5,862 nucleotides of DNA from Prolixibacteraceae bacterium (GCA_007116765.1 SKHV01000111.1:1-5862); one strand, 5' to 3'. Positions 1 to 5,862 are shown, numbered from the stretch's first letter. Numbers and translations: made by a program. Notes: generated from the letters alone by a model not told the origin.

Positions 1-537
1 GTGGTCATCGTCGTGCCCATCGAGCCCGTGTCGGTTTTTCCTTATTATCAGTTCAGGAGTGGCAATGCCTTTACTGTAAGCTTCTTCCAGTTTTAATGTA
101 TAGGGAAAAACTGAGCTTTCTTCGTCTTGCAAATGACGTTTCAACTCATTTTTATATTCTTCAAAAAAATTGGCAATCAAGGTATTGTTGGCCTTGCTCT
201 CCTCGTCGCTATACTGAAGGAAACGGCTTACAATATCTTCTATTTCAGGTAATTTTGTATTCAGATAGTAGTCATGAGTTTTTTTTAAATAGCCCACAAT
301 AAGCGAGGGCGGGTACTCTCCAAACTGACTTTGTGAGAAGTAATCTGCATTGTGGTACGAATTTACTATTTCGAGGAAGAAAGTAGTATCAATATTAAAT
401 TCCTCACACGCCTCGCTTATTGTTTTGTTACCAAACCCGGGTTCAATGCCAAAACGGCTGATTATGGGTAGCAACTGGTAGTTAATGTGAACTACATCGG
501 CCAGTTGCATATTGGTAGTTATGGGCAAATTTTTCAT
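1..537 (-). CDS. Hemerythrin-domain protein with DUF542/RIC-like N-terminus, partial (C-terminus beyond left edge)
   Basis: The minus-strand frame is open from ATG at 537 to base 1, giving 179 codons without a stop, so the gene is cut by the window edge. Residues about 8-60 resemble the DUF542 (ScdA/RIC N-terminal) domain, with the segment FGIEPGFGNKTISEAC at 30-45. The usual Cys-Cys of RIC proteins is replaced here by Pro-Gly-Phe-Gly. From residue 80 a hemerythrin-like helical bundle begins: H88 lies in YLKKTHDYY, H135 and E139 form an HxxxE pair, and a third helix with HGLDGHDDDH starts at the edge. Such proteins bind a non-haem di-iron centre, and RIC/YtfE relatives are linked to repair of Fe-S clusters after nitrosative or oxidative stress. 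I recall Bacteroidales homologues with the same Cys-less segment. About 60 residues, including the remaining ligands, are probably missing. The ATG lies 3 bp after the TAA of the upstream receptor gene (TAACAGATG), which implies co-transcription and possibly coupled translation. Family assignment is fairly sure; the role is inferred. Confidence 0.85.
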   Translation of the reverse strand, partial: MKNLPITTNMQLADVVHINYQLLPIISRFGIEPGFGNKTISEACEEFNIDTTFFLEIVNSYHNADYFSQSQFGEYPPSLIVGYLKKTHDYYLNTKLPEIEDIVSRFLQYSDEESKANNTLIANFFEEYKNELKRHLQDEESSVFPYTLKLEEAYSKGIATPELIIRKNRHGLDGHDDDH

Positions 538-540
538 CTG

Positions 541-2967
541 TTAACGGAATAAATTACCTATTTTTACCCCAAAGATAATCATTCTTGGGCTGCTTGGTCC
601 ATAAAGATAACCTGCATCGCGGTAAACTCCACGGTCTAATTGTTTCTGGTTTTGGTTGAATAAGTTCTGCACGCCCAGACTAAGCTCCATTTTTGTTTGT
701 CCGGGCAGGGGCACAATGTATGCAGCCCTTGCTCCAATATGCAGAAATCGTTCCGATTCTTCGAGCCTTTCACCGGTAATTACATCGCCACGATTAATCG
801 CTGCAAGCTCATCGGGGTCATTGGTGTCGGGGTCGAGGCCAAAGTGAGGTATCAGCATTTTGCCCGTATAGGTAGCAGTGGCTGAGAACGTGGTACGTCG
901 GATGCCTGTATATTCAAGGGCTGCATAGCCATAATGATTGGGTGTACGCACAAATTCCGATATTACGCTTTCTTCGTCTTCGCCCCATGCCTGTGGGGTT
1001 TCAAACTGTGAGCGCTGATAAGTATATCCTATCTGACTGTTGAAGTTGCGACTAAAAACAGTATTCCATTCAATATTCACACCCATAACACGAGCTCCTT
1101 CTTTGGCGTTGATGCGGAGGTATTCGTAAGTACCCTCGTCGTCAATTGCATTGTACTCGTTCGAAAAAGGGTCAATCAACTGTGTGAAAAATCCTTCGGC
1201 AAGTATTTCGCTGGCCATGTTCCCTATTTTGAAATTGCTATTTACCGATGAAGTGATACTGTGCGAGGTTTCCTGCTTCAAGTCGGGTGAATTACGGTGA
1301 AGAATGCGGCGTGCCCCCGAGGCTTCAATGTGGAGGTCTTCGTCGAAAATTTGTGGAGCCCTGTAGCCCTTAGCGTAACTGGCTCTTATGCCAGTTGAAG
1401 GTGTAATTTGGTAAAGTAAGTTGGCACGTGGTGCCAATACATTACCGCTTAACCCTTTGTTATCGCTACCTGTGCGTTCGCCATGGTCGTTTATTTGATA
1501 ATGATCATACCTCAAACCAATCGATAATTTAGCCGCGCCTATTTTCCAGTCGTTTTGAAAAAACGAACCAAGTGTGTTTACATACTGGTTGGTAATAGTT
1601 TGGTTTTGTTCGCCTTCGGCACCAAGTTTTATATCGGTGAGCGAGTTATAATTGTTGTCGATGCCCATTACCAGCGAAGCCGGGGCAAAAAGTAAGCGCT
1701 TAAAATTCAGGGCGTATTGAGCCCCGGTTGATGTTGAAATATCGTTGGTGCGCCCATAAGCACTTAAATCTTGTTCGGCACCGTAGTAGCTGTCGCGCCC
1801 CACGGTTTGCATCGAAGCATACAAGGTTAGTTTATTGTAGCTGTTGACATGGGTAAATAAATCGTAAGAAAGCGATGCACCGTTAATCAGGTGGTCAACC
1901 TGTTCGGTAATGTCCGACTCGTGAGGCAGGTATTCAAAGAGGTTACCGCCCCGGCGGAATTCGTTAATGCGGTAGTAATCGAGCGAGAGTTTGCTACGGT
2001 CGCTCGTTTTTAGGAATGCATTGAAGCCCAATGTGGTGTTGTCGATTAGTACCAGCTCCGAAAATCCATCGTTATTCAAATCGAATGGGTCACGATCGCG
2101 GGTCATTCCGTATATGAACAAGCCGCTTTTCATATCGGGGTCGACAACCGAAGCATTGAGGTTTAAAATACGGTCGAGCGAAAGCGTTAGGTTCTTTCTG
2201 TTTCCTGAGCCTATGCTACCTAATGAGCTGCCAAACTCAAAACCGTTTACAGAAGGCTCTTTGGTAATGATATTCACTGTTCCGGCAATTGCATTTCCGC
2301 CATAAAGAGCAGAGCCGCCGCCGCGCACTATTTCCACGCGGTCAACCATACTGGCCGGAATAAGCTCCAGACCGTAAACTCCGGCAAGGCCGCTAAACAC
2401 AGGCCGGCTGTTAATCAGCACCTGCGAATAGGGGCCTTCAAGGCCGTTCATGCGCAATTGGTTGAAACCGCAATTCTGGCAGTTATTTTCCATGCGCAGT
2501 CCGGGAGTGAACTCAAGCCCGTCGGCAACTGAAATCGATTGTGTTTTTTCAAATAACCTGCCGTTCAACGAACTGATAATCATAGGTGCTTCGGCACGGT
2601 TCATTTGATTGCGGTCGGCGGTAACCACTACGCTTTCAATGTTCAATGCATCTTCATCGATGTAGAGTAAAAGCTCTGCCAATTCGTTTTCAGCCAACGA
2701 TAGTTGTACTTCTCTGGTTCGATAGCCTATTCCGCGTGCAATAATTGTTTGTGCCCCGGCAGGTATATTGTTTAATTTGAATTCACCTTTATTGTTTGTA
2801 GTGGTTCCAATGGTTGTTCCTTTTACAATAATATTTACATAAGGGATTTCTTCTCCATTACTTGTTACTATTCCTGCAATGTTTGCCCTTGGCGATATGT
2901 TGCTTTCTGAAGCAACCGTTAACATCCATATTAGCAATGCAAGAGCAAATAAAATTACTCGTTTCAT
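541..2967 (-). CDS. TonB-dependent outer-membrane receptor with CarboxypepD_reg-like domain and CxxC in the plug
   Basis: This is a full-length 808-residue outer-membrane active transporter powered by TonB-ExbBD. Residues 1-20 are a signal peptide (Lys-Arg, then a hydrophobic core, cleavage probably near VAS-ES). Residues about 28-104 are a CarboxypepD_reg-like beta domain, usual in Bacteroidota. A Ton-box-like SVVVTA follows at 112-117, resembling the BtuB Ton box. The plug spans about 123-236 and has the typical ends VDRVEIVRGGGSALYGGNAIAGTVNI (208-233, quoted in parts: VDRVEIVRGG and ALYGGNAIAG). The plug also contains NCQNC at 162-166, a CxxC pair in a position where most receptors have none. 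The barrel covers about 240-808 and includes a DxNxDGxxE calcium-loop-like segment (296-304), YRAP (535-538) and NSPDL (559-563). YRAP/NPDL-type boxes occur in haem receptors such as HmuR but also in other receptors, so the substrate is open: haem, a metal chelate, free Zn or Cu, or a corrinoid. It sits between the His-rich gene and the hemerythrin gene, all on one strand. No Shine-Dalgarno motif precedes the ATG. Confidence 0.95.
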   Translation of the reverse strand: MKRVILFALALLIWMLTVASESNISPRANIAGIVTSNGEEIPYVNIIVKGTTIGTTTNNKGEFKLNNIPAGAQTIIARGIGYRTREVQLSLAENELAELLLYIDEDALNIESVVVTADRNQMNRAEAPMIISSLNGRLFEKTQSISVADGLEFTPGLRMENNCQNCGFNQLRMNGLEGPYSQVLINSRPVFSGLAGVYGLELIPASMVDRVEIVRGGGSALYGGNAIAGTVNIITKEPSVNGFEFGSSLGSIGSGNRKNLTLSLDRILNLNASVVDPDMKSGLFIYGMTRDRDPFDLNNDGFSELVLIDNTTLGFNAFLKTSDRSKLSLDYYRINEFRRGGNLFEYLPHESDITEQVDHLINGASLSYDLFTHVNSYNKLTLYASMQTVGRDSYYGAEQDLSAYGRTNDISTSTGAQYALNFKRLLFAPASLVMGIDNNYNSLTDIKLGAEGEQNQTITNQYVNTLGSFFQNDWKIGAAKLSIGLRYDHYQINDHGERTGSDNKGLSGNVLAPRANLLYQITPSTGIRASYAKGYRAPQIFDEDLHIEASGARRILHRNSPDLKQETSHSITSSVNSNFKIGNMASEILAEGFFTQLIDPFSNEYNAIDDEGTYEYLRINAKEGARVMGVNIEWNTVFSRNFNSQIGYTYQRSQFETPQAWGEDEESVISEFVRTPNHYGYAALEYTGIRRTTFSATATYTGKMLIPHFGLDPDTNDPDELAAINRGDVITGERLEESERFLHIGARAAYIVPLPGQTKMELSLGVQNLFNQNQKQLDRGVYRDAGYLYGPSSPRMIIFGVKIGNLFR

Positions 2968-3022
2968 AAAAATAATTGTGTAAAACTGGTTAAATGGTTT
3001 TTAAAAAAGCAGTTGTTGTTTT

Positions 3023-3385
3023 TTATGAAACAGGAGGCGCCCTGCCGGTTAATGCGGAAGAAATGGTTTTGCAGTAAATGCGTTCAATTATGGGGAAGGA
3101 TTTAACGTTAAGTTGCACTTTCTCTGCTTGAGTTATGGCTTGAAATGAGAAAAAGAGCAAAGAAACATTATCGATATTATATAGCTCGGTCAAGGTATGC
3201 TTATGCGATGCAAGCGGGGTTTCGTCGGCCGATTTCTGGTAAGGGTGAGCATGGATTACAATTGATTCATCGTTGAGTTGGTGGGTATGCAAAAACACCA
3301 CGTTGTTGAAATTTATCCAACTCACGAGGCCAATCATAACCGCCGTGAATAAATTTTTAGTGATATGTGATTTTTGGTAAATCAT
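3023..3385 (-). CDS. Small His-rich (three HxH) membrane-anchored or exported protein, function unknown
   Basis: The 120-residue product is of unknown function. Residues 1-10 carry Lys5 and Lys10, and 11-31 are hydrophobic, so the N-terminus is a signal peptide or membrane anchor. Three His-x-His pairs follow: H33/H35, H45/H47 (in HAHPY) and H61/H63, spread over about 30 polar residues, with acidic residues at 39-40, 54-55 and 67. A second hydrophobic stretch lies at about 74-84. The C-terminus ends in LTGRAPPVS; I recall similar RAPP/RGPP ends in small Bacteroidota proteins. The spacing of His pairs suggests binding of a transition metal such as Zn, Cu or Ni, probably on the periplasmic side; this is inference. 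It is the first gene of the probable operon with the TonB receptor (55 bp downstream), so it may be a periplasmic metal buffer, sensor or partner of that receptor. The start at 3385 is preferred because it gives the charged n-region; the only later in-frame ATG (Met17) would leave a poor signal. The gene looks intact. Confidence 0.75.
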   Translation of the reverse strand: MIYQKSHITKNLFTAVMIGLVSWINFNNVVFLHTHQLNDESIVIHAHPYQKSADETPLASHKHTLTELYNIDNVSLLFFSFQAITQAEKVQLNVKSFPIIERIYCKTISSALTGRAPPVS

Positions 3386-3392
3386 TCAGGGG

Positions 3393-3423
3393 CAAAAGTA
3401 ATATTACTTCCTCTTCTCACAAT
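3393..3423 (-). promoter_or_regulatory. Candidate Bacteroidota sigma(ABfr)-type promoter for the His-rich/TonB-receptor operon
   Basis: Read on the minus strand, TACTTTTG (3400-3393) matches the TAnnTTTG -7 consensus exactly. ATTG (3423-3420), 19 bp upstream, matches three of four bases of the -33 TTTG element, and the spacing fits the family. The predicted transcript start is near 3389, only about 4 bases before the ATG at 3385, so the mRNA would be nearly leaderless. If that is wrong, either the start codon lies further downstream or this element is fortuitous. Confidence 0.55.
3396..3409. repeat. 14-bp perfect palindrome overlapping the -7 element (possible operator)
   Basis: AAGTAATATTACTT equals its own reverse complement over all 14 bases; the symmetry breaks at the flanking bases A3395 and C3410. 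It overlaps five bases of the candidate -7 box, so a bound repressor would block the promoter. The half-sites GTAAT/ATTAC recall the Bacillus Zur operator, but that has one base between the halves and this has none. Operator function and the identity of any regulator are inference. Confidence 0.4.
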
Positions 3424-3426
3424 CAT

Positions 3427-3450
3427 CATTTGTTGGTATTTTCACAAATG
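3427..3450. repeat. Inverted repeat CATTTGT-N10-ACAAATG in the divergent intergenic region
   Basis: Two perfect 7-base arms, 3427-3433 and 3444-3450, are separated by 10 bases, with arm centres 17 bp apart. The site lies just upstream of the operon's candidate promoter and about 50 bp before the glycosyltransferase start. It could be a binding site for a dimeric regulator serving either gene. In A/T-rich DNA a repeat of this length may also arise by chance. Confidence 0.3.
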
Positions 3451-3500
3451 GAGTTAAAATTATTTTTTAATTTAGTCGCATTAAATAAACAGCAGCTTTT

Positions 3501-4436
3501 ATGAAAAAACTAAGTCTGGTAATATGTGTGTATAACGAAGAAGAAAACGTGTTGCCTTTGGCCGGACAGATACAGGATGCTTTAAAAAATTACGATTTTG
3601 AAGCCATTTTTGTTGACGATGGTTCTAGCGACAAAACCAGAGAACAAATACGCCAAATAAACGATCCGCGCTTTATTTTGGTTGAGCTCAGGAAAAATTA
3701 CGGACAAAGCTCAGCACTACAGGCCGGTATTGATGCCGCACAGGGCGAATACATTGTTACACTCGATGGCGACCTGCAAAACGACCCCAACGACATACCC
3801 CTGATGCTCGAAAAATCGGAAAAGGACGATTTTGACGTGGTGGCCGGGATAAGAGAAAACAGGCAGGACGGTATGTTTTTCAGGAAAATACCAAGCAAAA
3901 TTGCCAATTCGGTTATCCGAAAAACCACCAATGTAAAAATTAAAGATTACGGCTGTACCCTGAAACTATTCCGGAACGATATTGCCAAGAACATAAAGAT
4001 TTATGGCGAACTGCACCGTTTCATACCTGTGTTGGTAGCCCTCGAAGGCGGTTCAATTACTCAAATGAACGTGAAACACCATGCCCGCATATTTGGAAAA
4101 TCGAAATACGGCTTGAACCGCACCATGAAAGTGGTGAGTGATTTGCTGGTCATGCTTTTTCTGAAAAAATACCTACAAAAGCCCATGCACCTTTTTGGCG
4201 GACTGGGAGGGATAATCATTTTTGTAGGTGTCCTCATTAATATCTACCTGTTGGTACTGAAAATTGGCGGTCACGACATTTGGGGAAAACCCCTGCTGCT
4301 TGTGGGTGTAATGTTCCTCATAGCCGGGCTGCAGCTTATTACCTTCGGGTTGCTTGCCGAGGTAATGATGCGCACCTATTTCGAATCGCAAAACAAAAAG
4401 CCATACCGAGTACGGAAAATTGAAAAGGTAGGATAG
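3501..4436 (+). CDS. Family 2 glycosyltransferase, GtrB/DPM1-like, with two C-terminal membrane helices
   Basis: The 311-residue enzyme probably transfers a sugar from a nucleotide donor to a polyprenyl phosphate on the cytoplasmic face of the inner membrane, supplying lipid-linked sugar for glycan or lipid A-type modification. The GT-A domain covers about 1-225: VICVYNEEENV (7-17) at the nucleotide-binding start, VDDGSSD (38-44), the DGD metal-binding motif at 89-91 followed by LQNDP, DYGC (149-152), and HHARIFGKSKYG (193-204), which corresponds to the conserved acceptor-side loop of this family. Two membrane helices follow at about 231-253 and 264-288, then a short basic tail. Length and layout match the GtrB/ArnC-like subgroup; donor sugar and product cannot be told. 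It stands alone on its strand, divergent from the receptor operon and convergent with the rhodanese gene, with no flippase or other glycan genes in view. The start at 3501 is supported by the family N-terminus MKKLSLVICVYNEE. I found no good promoter match upstream. Confidence 0.93.
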   Translation: MKKLSLVICVYNEEENVLPLAGQIQDALKNYDFEAIFVDDGSSDKTREQIRQINDPRFILVELRKNYGQSSALQAGIDAAQGEYIVTLDGDLQNDPNDIPLMLEKSEKDDFDVVAGIRENRQDGMFFRKIPSKIANSVIRKTTNVKIKDYGCTLKLFRNDIAKNIKIYGELHRFIPVLVALEGGSITQMNVKHHARIFGKSKYGLNRTMKVVSDLLVMLFLKKYLQKPMHLFGGLGGIIIFVGVLINIYLLVLKIGGHDIWGKPLLLVGVMFLIAGLQLITFGLLAEVMMRTYFESQNKKPYRVRKIEKVG

Positions 4437-4447
4437 TTGGAATCAGG

Positions 4448-4481
4448 AAGGTAATTTGTGTGAAATCCTTAAATTTTTTTT
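4448..4481 (+). terminator. Weak intrinsic terminator candidate after the glycosyltransferase gene
   Basis: Eleven bases past the stop codon, AAGG-TA-ATTT (4448-4457) can pair with AAAT-CCTT (4463-4470) around a GTGTG loop, leaving a two-base TA bulge. AAA and then a run of eight T residues (4474-4481) follow. The stem is short and A/T-rich, so its strength is doubtful; the T run and convergent position support it. No matching T run exists for the opposite strand. Confidence 0.4.
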
Positions 4482-4484
4482 GTC

Positions 4485-4979
4485 TTATTCAGAAATATCG
4501 GGATATGTTTCGTGCCAGGCATTCCACCCTCCCTGCATTGATTTGACATTTGTATATCCCAGTTGCATGAGTGCTTTTGCCGACAATGCCCCACGACCAC
4601 CGGTACTACAATAAACAAAAATGGGATCGGTTTTTTGTGGCGCTTTCCTCCCGGAAGCTTGCCAGATTTCATCCGTATTTATTCTAAATTCAAGCAATCC
4701 TCGCGGAATGTTTACAGCTCCGGGAACAGCACCTGAGCGGTTTTCTTCCAGGGTGCGTACATCAATAATATAAATACCATCGCGGGTATATATGTTTTTG
4801 AAATCAGGAACGGTAATTTCGCTAACCAGATCTTTGGCTGCAGCCACCATTTGTTCTGTGTTATTGTAAACTATGGTGCTGTTTTTTTGCTCGTTTTCAG
4901 ATGTACACGAGAAAAACATAAACAGCAGGAGCATAATTGCTCCTAGTTGGGTCGATATTTTAAAATAATTTGCTTTCAT
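4485..4979 (-). CDS. Rhodanese-domain lipoprotein
   Basis: This 164-residue protein is a single-domain sulfurtransferase-type rhodanese exported as a lipoprotein. Residues 11-24 form the hydrophobic core of a type II signal peptide ending in FFSC, with the lipidated Cys at 25. Phe at -3 is less usual than Leu. The mature N-terminus begins CTSENE; the acidic residues a few positions after Cys might act as a lipoprotein export signal, but the match to known Bacteroidota signals is weak. The rhodanese domain covers about 52-162: IIDVRTLEEN (71-80), GAVPGAVNIP (83-92), the active-site loop C124-STGG-R129, and the closing GGWNAW (150-155). The catalytic Cys and loop Arg are present, so the enzyme should be able to carry a persulfide in the periplasm or at the outer membrane. 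The physiological sulfur donor and acceptor are unknown. It is convergent with the glycosyltransferase (48 bp apart) and 92 bp downstream of the reductase gene; its own promoter was not recognised. Confidence 0.93.
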   Translation of the reverse strand: MKANYFKISTQLGAIMLLLFMFFSCTSENEQKNSTIVYNNTEQMVAAAKDLVSEITVPDFKNIYTRDGIYIIDVRTLEENRSGAVPGAVNIPRGLLEFRINTDEIWQASGRKAPQKTDPIFVYCSTGGRGALSAKALMQLGYTNVKSMQGGWNAWHETYPDISE

Positions 4980-5071
4980 TCTTATTAAACAAAAAATCAG
5001 CGTTTATGGTTCATTACTCATAACCTAAGACATAAAATTATGCAAGTAAGCGTGTTTGTATATCTATTACA

Positions 5072-5839
5072 TCATCTAAAAAATCCTCCTTCTGAATGGA
5101 TAATTTGTCCACTAATCCAATCGGCTTTCTCACTTGCTAAAAATGCAATCAAGTTGGCTGCATCCTGTGGTTCACCATATCTGCCTTTTGGACACATATG
5201 AATGTATTTGTTATAGGTTTCTTTATCCATCCAACCAGTATCAGTAATTCCAGGATTTACAGTATTAATTGTTATGTGCTTAAATCCGATTTCGTACTGA
5301 ATCATACGTGTAAACGATTCGATTGCTGCTTTTGTGACTGCATATGCTATTTCCTTTCCCATAGCACCCAGACTCTGACCCGTTGTCAGATTTATTATCC
5401 TACCGTATTTTTTTAATTTAAATCGCCTGATGAACTCTAAAGATAATAGTATCGTGCCCCGTTGATTTACAAAATAATGATTGTCCATTTCATCAGAAGT
5501 CAAACTATCTATATCTGTTTGAGTACTATAAGCGGCATTGTTAACCAAAATAGACGGATTTCCCATTAGCTTCTCAACTTGATTGAATAATATTTCTACA
5601 GAATCGGTTTTACTTAAATCAAGTTCAATTTTTACGCATTTAACACCAAAGGATGCTATTTCCTTTTGGATCAAATCCGGCTCATTATCATCAACCCCCC
5701 AAGGCATAGTTCTATCATAATCACGGAAATAAGTGAAAAAAATATCATTCCCTTGTTTGGCTAGTTCAGTACAAATCGCTTTCCCAATTCCTTTCGAACG
5801 AGTAACTCCAGTAACGATAGCTATTCTATTTTGCACCAT
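5072..5839 (-). CDS. Short-chain dehydrogenase/reductase (classical SDR, FabG-like)
   Basis: The 255-residue protein is an NAD(P)-dependent oxidoreductase of classical SDR length. The cofactor motif is a longer variant, TGVTRSKGIG (10-19), in place of TGxxxGIG. It is followed by D74, NNAA (100-103), the YxxxK pair Y166/K170, the NPG segment (195-197) after beta-6, and IHSEGGF near the end. The catalytic Ser, expected 13 residues before the Tyr, is Thr153 (codon ACG). A long insert around 40-55 (YDRTMPWGVDDNEPD) identifies a subgroup that I recall mainly from Firmicutes, often labelled 3-oxoacyl-ACP reductase; its substrate is not known. This gene looks more A+T-rich than the receptor gene: one hand-counted 60-base line (5221-5280) has 20 G+C, against 26 in 1441-1500. 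That would fit acquisition by transfer but is not proof. The ATG at 5839 is supported by the N-terminal strand NRIAIVTG. The gene stands alone near the right edge; no promoter was recognised in the 23 bases before it. Confidence 0.92.
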   Translation of the reverse strand: MVQNRIAIVTGVTRSKGIGKAICTELAKQGNDIFFTYFRDYDRTMPWGVDDNEPDLIQKEIASFGVKCVKIELDLSKTDSVEILFNQVEKLMGNPSILVNNAAYSTQTDIDSLTSDEMDNHYFVNQRGTILLSLEFIRRFKLKKYGRIINLTTGQSLGAMGKEIAYAVTKAAIESFTRMIQYEIGFKHITINTVNPGITDTGWMDKETYNKYIHMCPKGRYGEPQDAANLIAFLASEKADWISGQIIHSEGGFFR

Positions 5840-5862
5840 ATCTTTAATTGGTAATGAATTAA

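Noticed and set aside
96..302. 68-codon plus-strand open frame
   Set aside because: It lies wholly inside the minus-strand hemerythrin gene, has no recognisable motif, and the minus frame is open over 179 codons with clear family features.
1270..1370. Naming the receptor a haem receptor (HmuR) from its YRAP and NSPDL boxes
   Set aside because: These boxes also occur in cobalamin, siderophore and other TonB receptors, and no HmuY or other haem gene is nearby.
2060..2100. EF-hand/dockerin-like DxNxDGxxE at receptor residues 296-304 as a special domain
   Set aside because: I recall similar loops in many Bacteroidota TonB receptors; it is probably an ordinary barrel loop that may bind calcium.
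1991..2305. 104-codon plus-strand open frame inside the receptor gene
   Set aside because: It is antisense to well-conserved plug and barrel sequence and encodes nothing recognisable; it is a shadow of the receptor's codon pattern.
3335..3337. Met17 as the true start of the His-rich protein, to give a longer leader
   Set aside because: It would remove both Lys residues and most of the hydrophobic segment, leaving a poor export signal; Met1 gives a normal one.
3461..3475. TAATTTAG as the -7 box of a glycosyltransferase promoter
   Set aside because: It has one mismatch to TAnnTTTG and no TTTG-like element about 19-21 bp upstream.
4469..4672. 67-codon minus-strand frame overlapping the rhodanese gene
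   Set aside because: It overlaps conserved rhodanese sequence in another frame and shows no motif of its own.
5031..5042. CATAA-AA-TTATG as a terminator for the reductase gene
   Set aside because: The 5-bp A/T-only arms with a two-base loop cannot form a stable hairpin, and no T run follows on the minus strand.

Overview
The window looks like ordinary chromosomal DNA from a Bacteroidota species, probably of the Bacteroidales/Marinilabiliales type. This rests on four things: a TonB-dependent receptor with an N-terminal CarboxypepD_reg-like domain, start codons preceded by A/T-rich DNA without Shine-Dalgarno motifs, a TAnnTTTG-type promoter element, and a hemerythrin protein of a Bacteroidales-like variety. 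The genus cannot be told from the sequence. No tRNA, rRNA, CRISPR array or insertion sequence was seen.

Left part (1-3385, minus strand): three genes are arranged as a probable operon, read right to left. First is a 120-residue membrane-anchored or secreted protein with three His-x-His motifs. After 55 bp comes an 808-residue outer-membrane TonB-dependent receptor with a CxxC motif in its plug. After only 3 bp comes a DUF542/RIC-like hemerythrin protein that runs off the left edge. A Bacteroidota-type promoter candidate lies directly in front of the first gene and overlaps a 14-bp perfect palindrome. The combination suggests uptake and handling of a metal or metal complex (Zn, Cu, Fe or heme), but the substrate cannot be read from the sequence. 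This cassette is the most interesting part of the window.

Middle (3386-4484): a 115-bp divergent intergenic region separates the operon from a plus-strand membrane-anchored family 2 glycosyltransferase (GtrB/DPM1-like polyprenyl-phosphate sugar transferase). A weak intrinsic terminator candidate follows that gene and precedes the convergent rhodanese gene.

Right part (4485-5862, minus strand): a rhodanese-domain lipoprotein is followed, further right, by a short-chain dehydrogenase/reductase with a Thr at the usual catalytic Ser position. The reductase gene looks more A+T-rich than the receptor gene. These two genes have no evident functional link to each other or to the metal-related operon.
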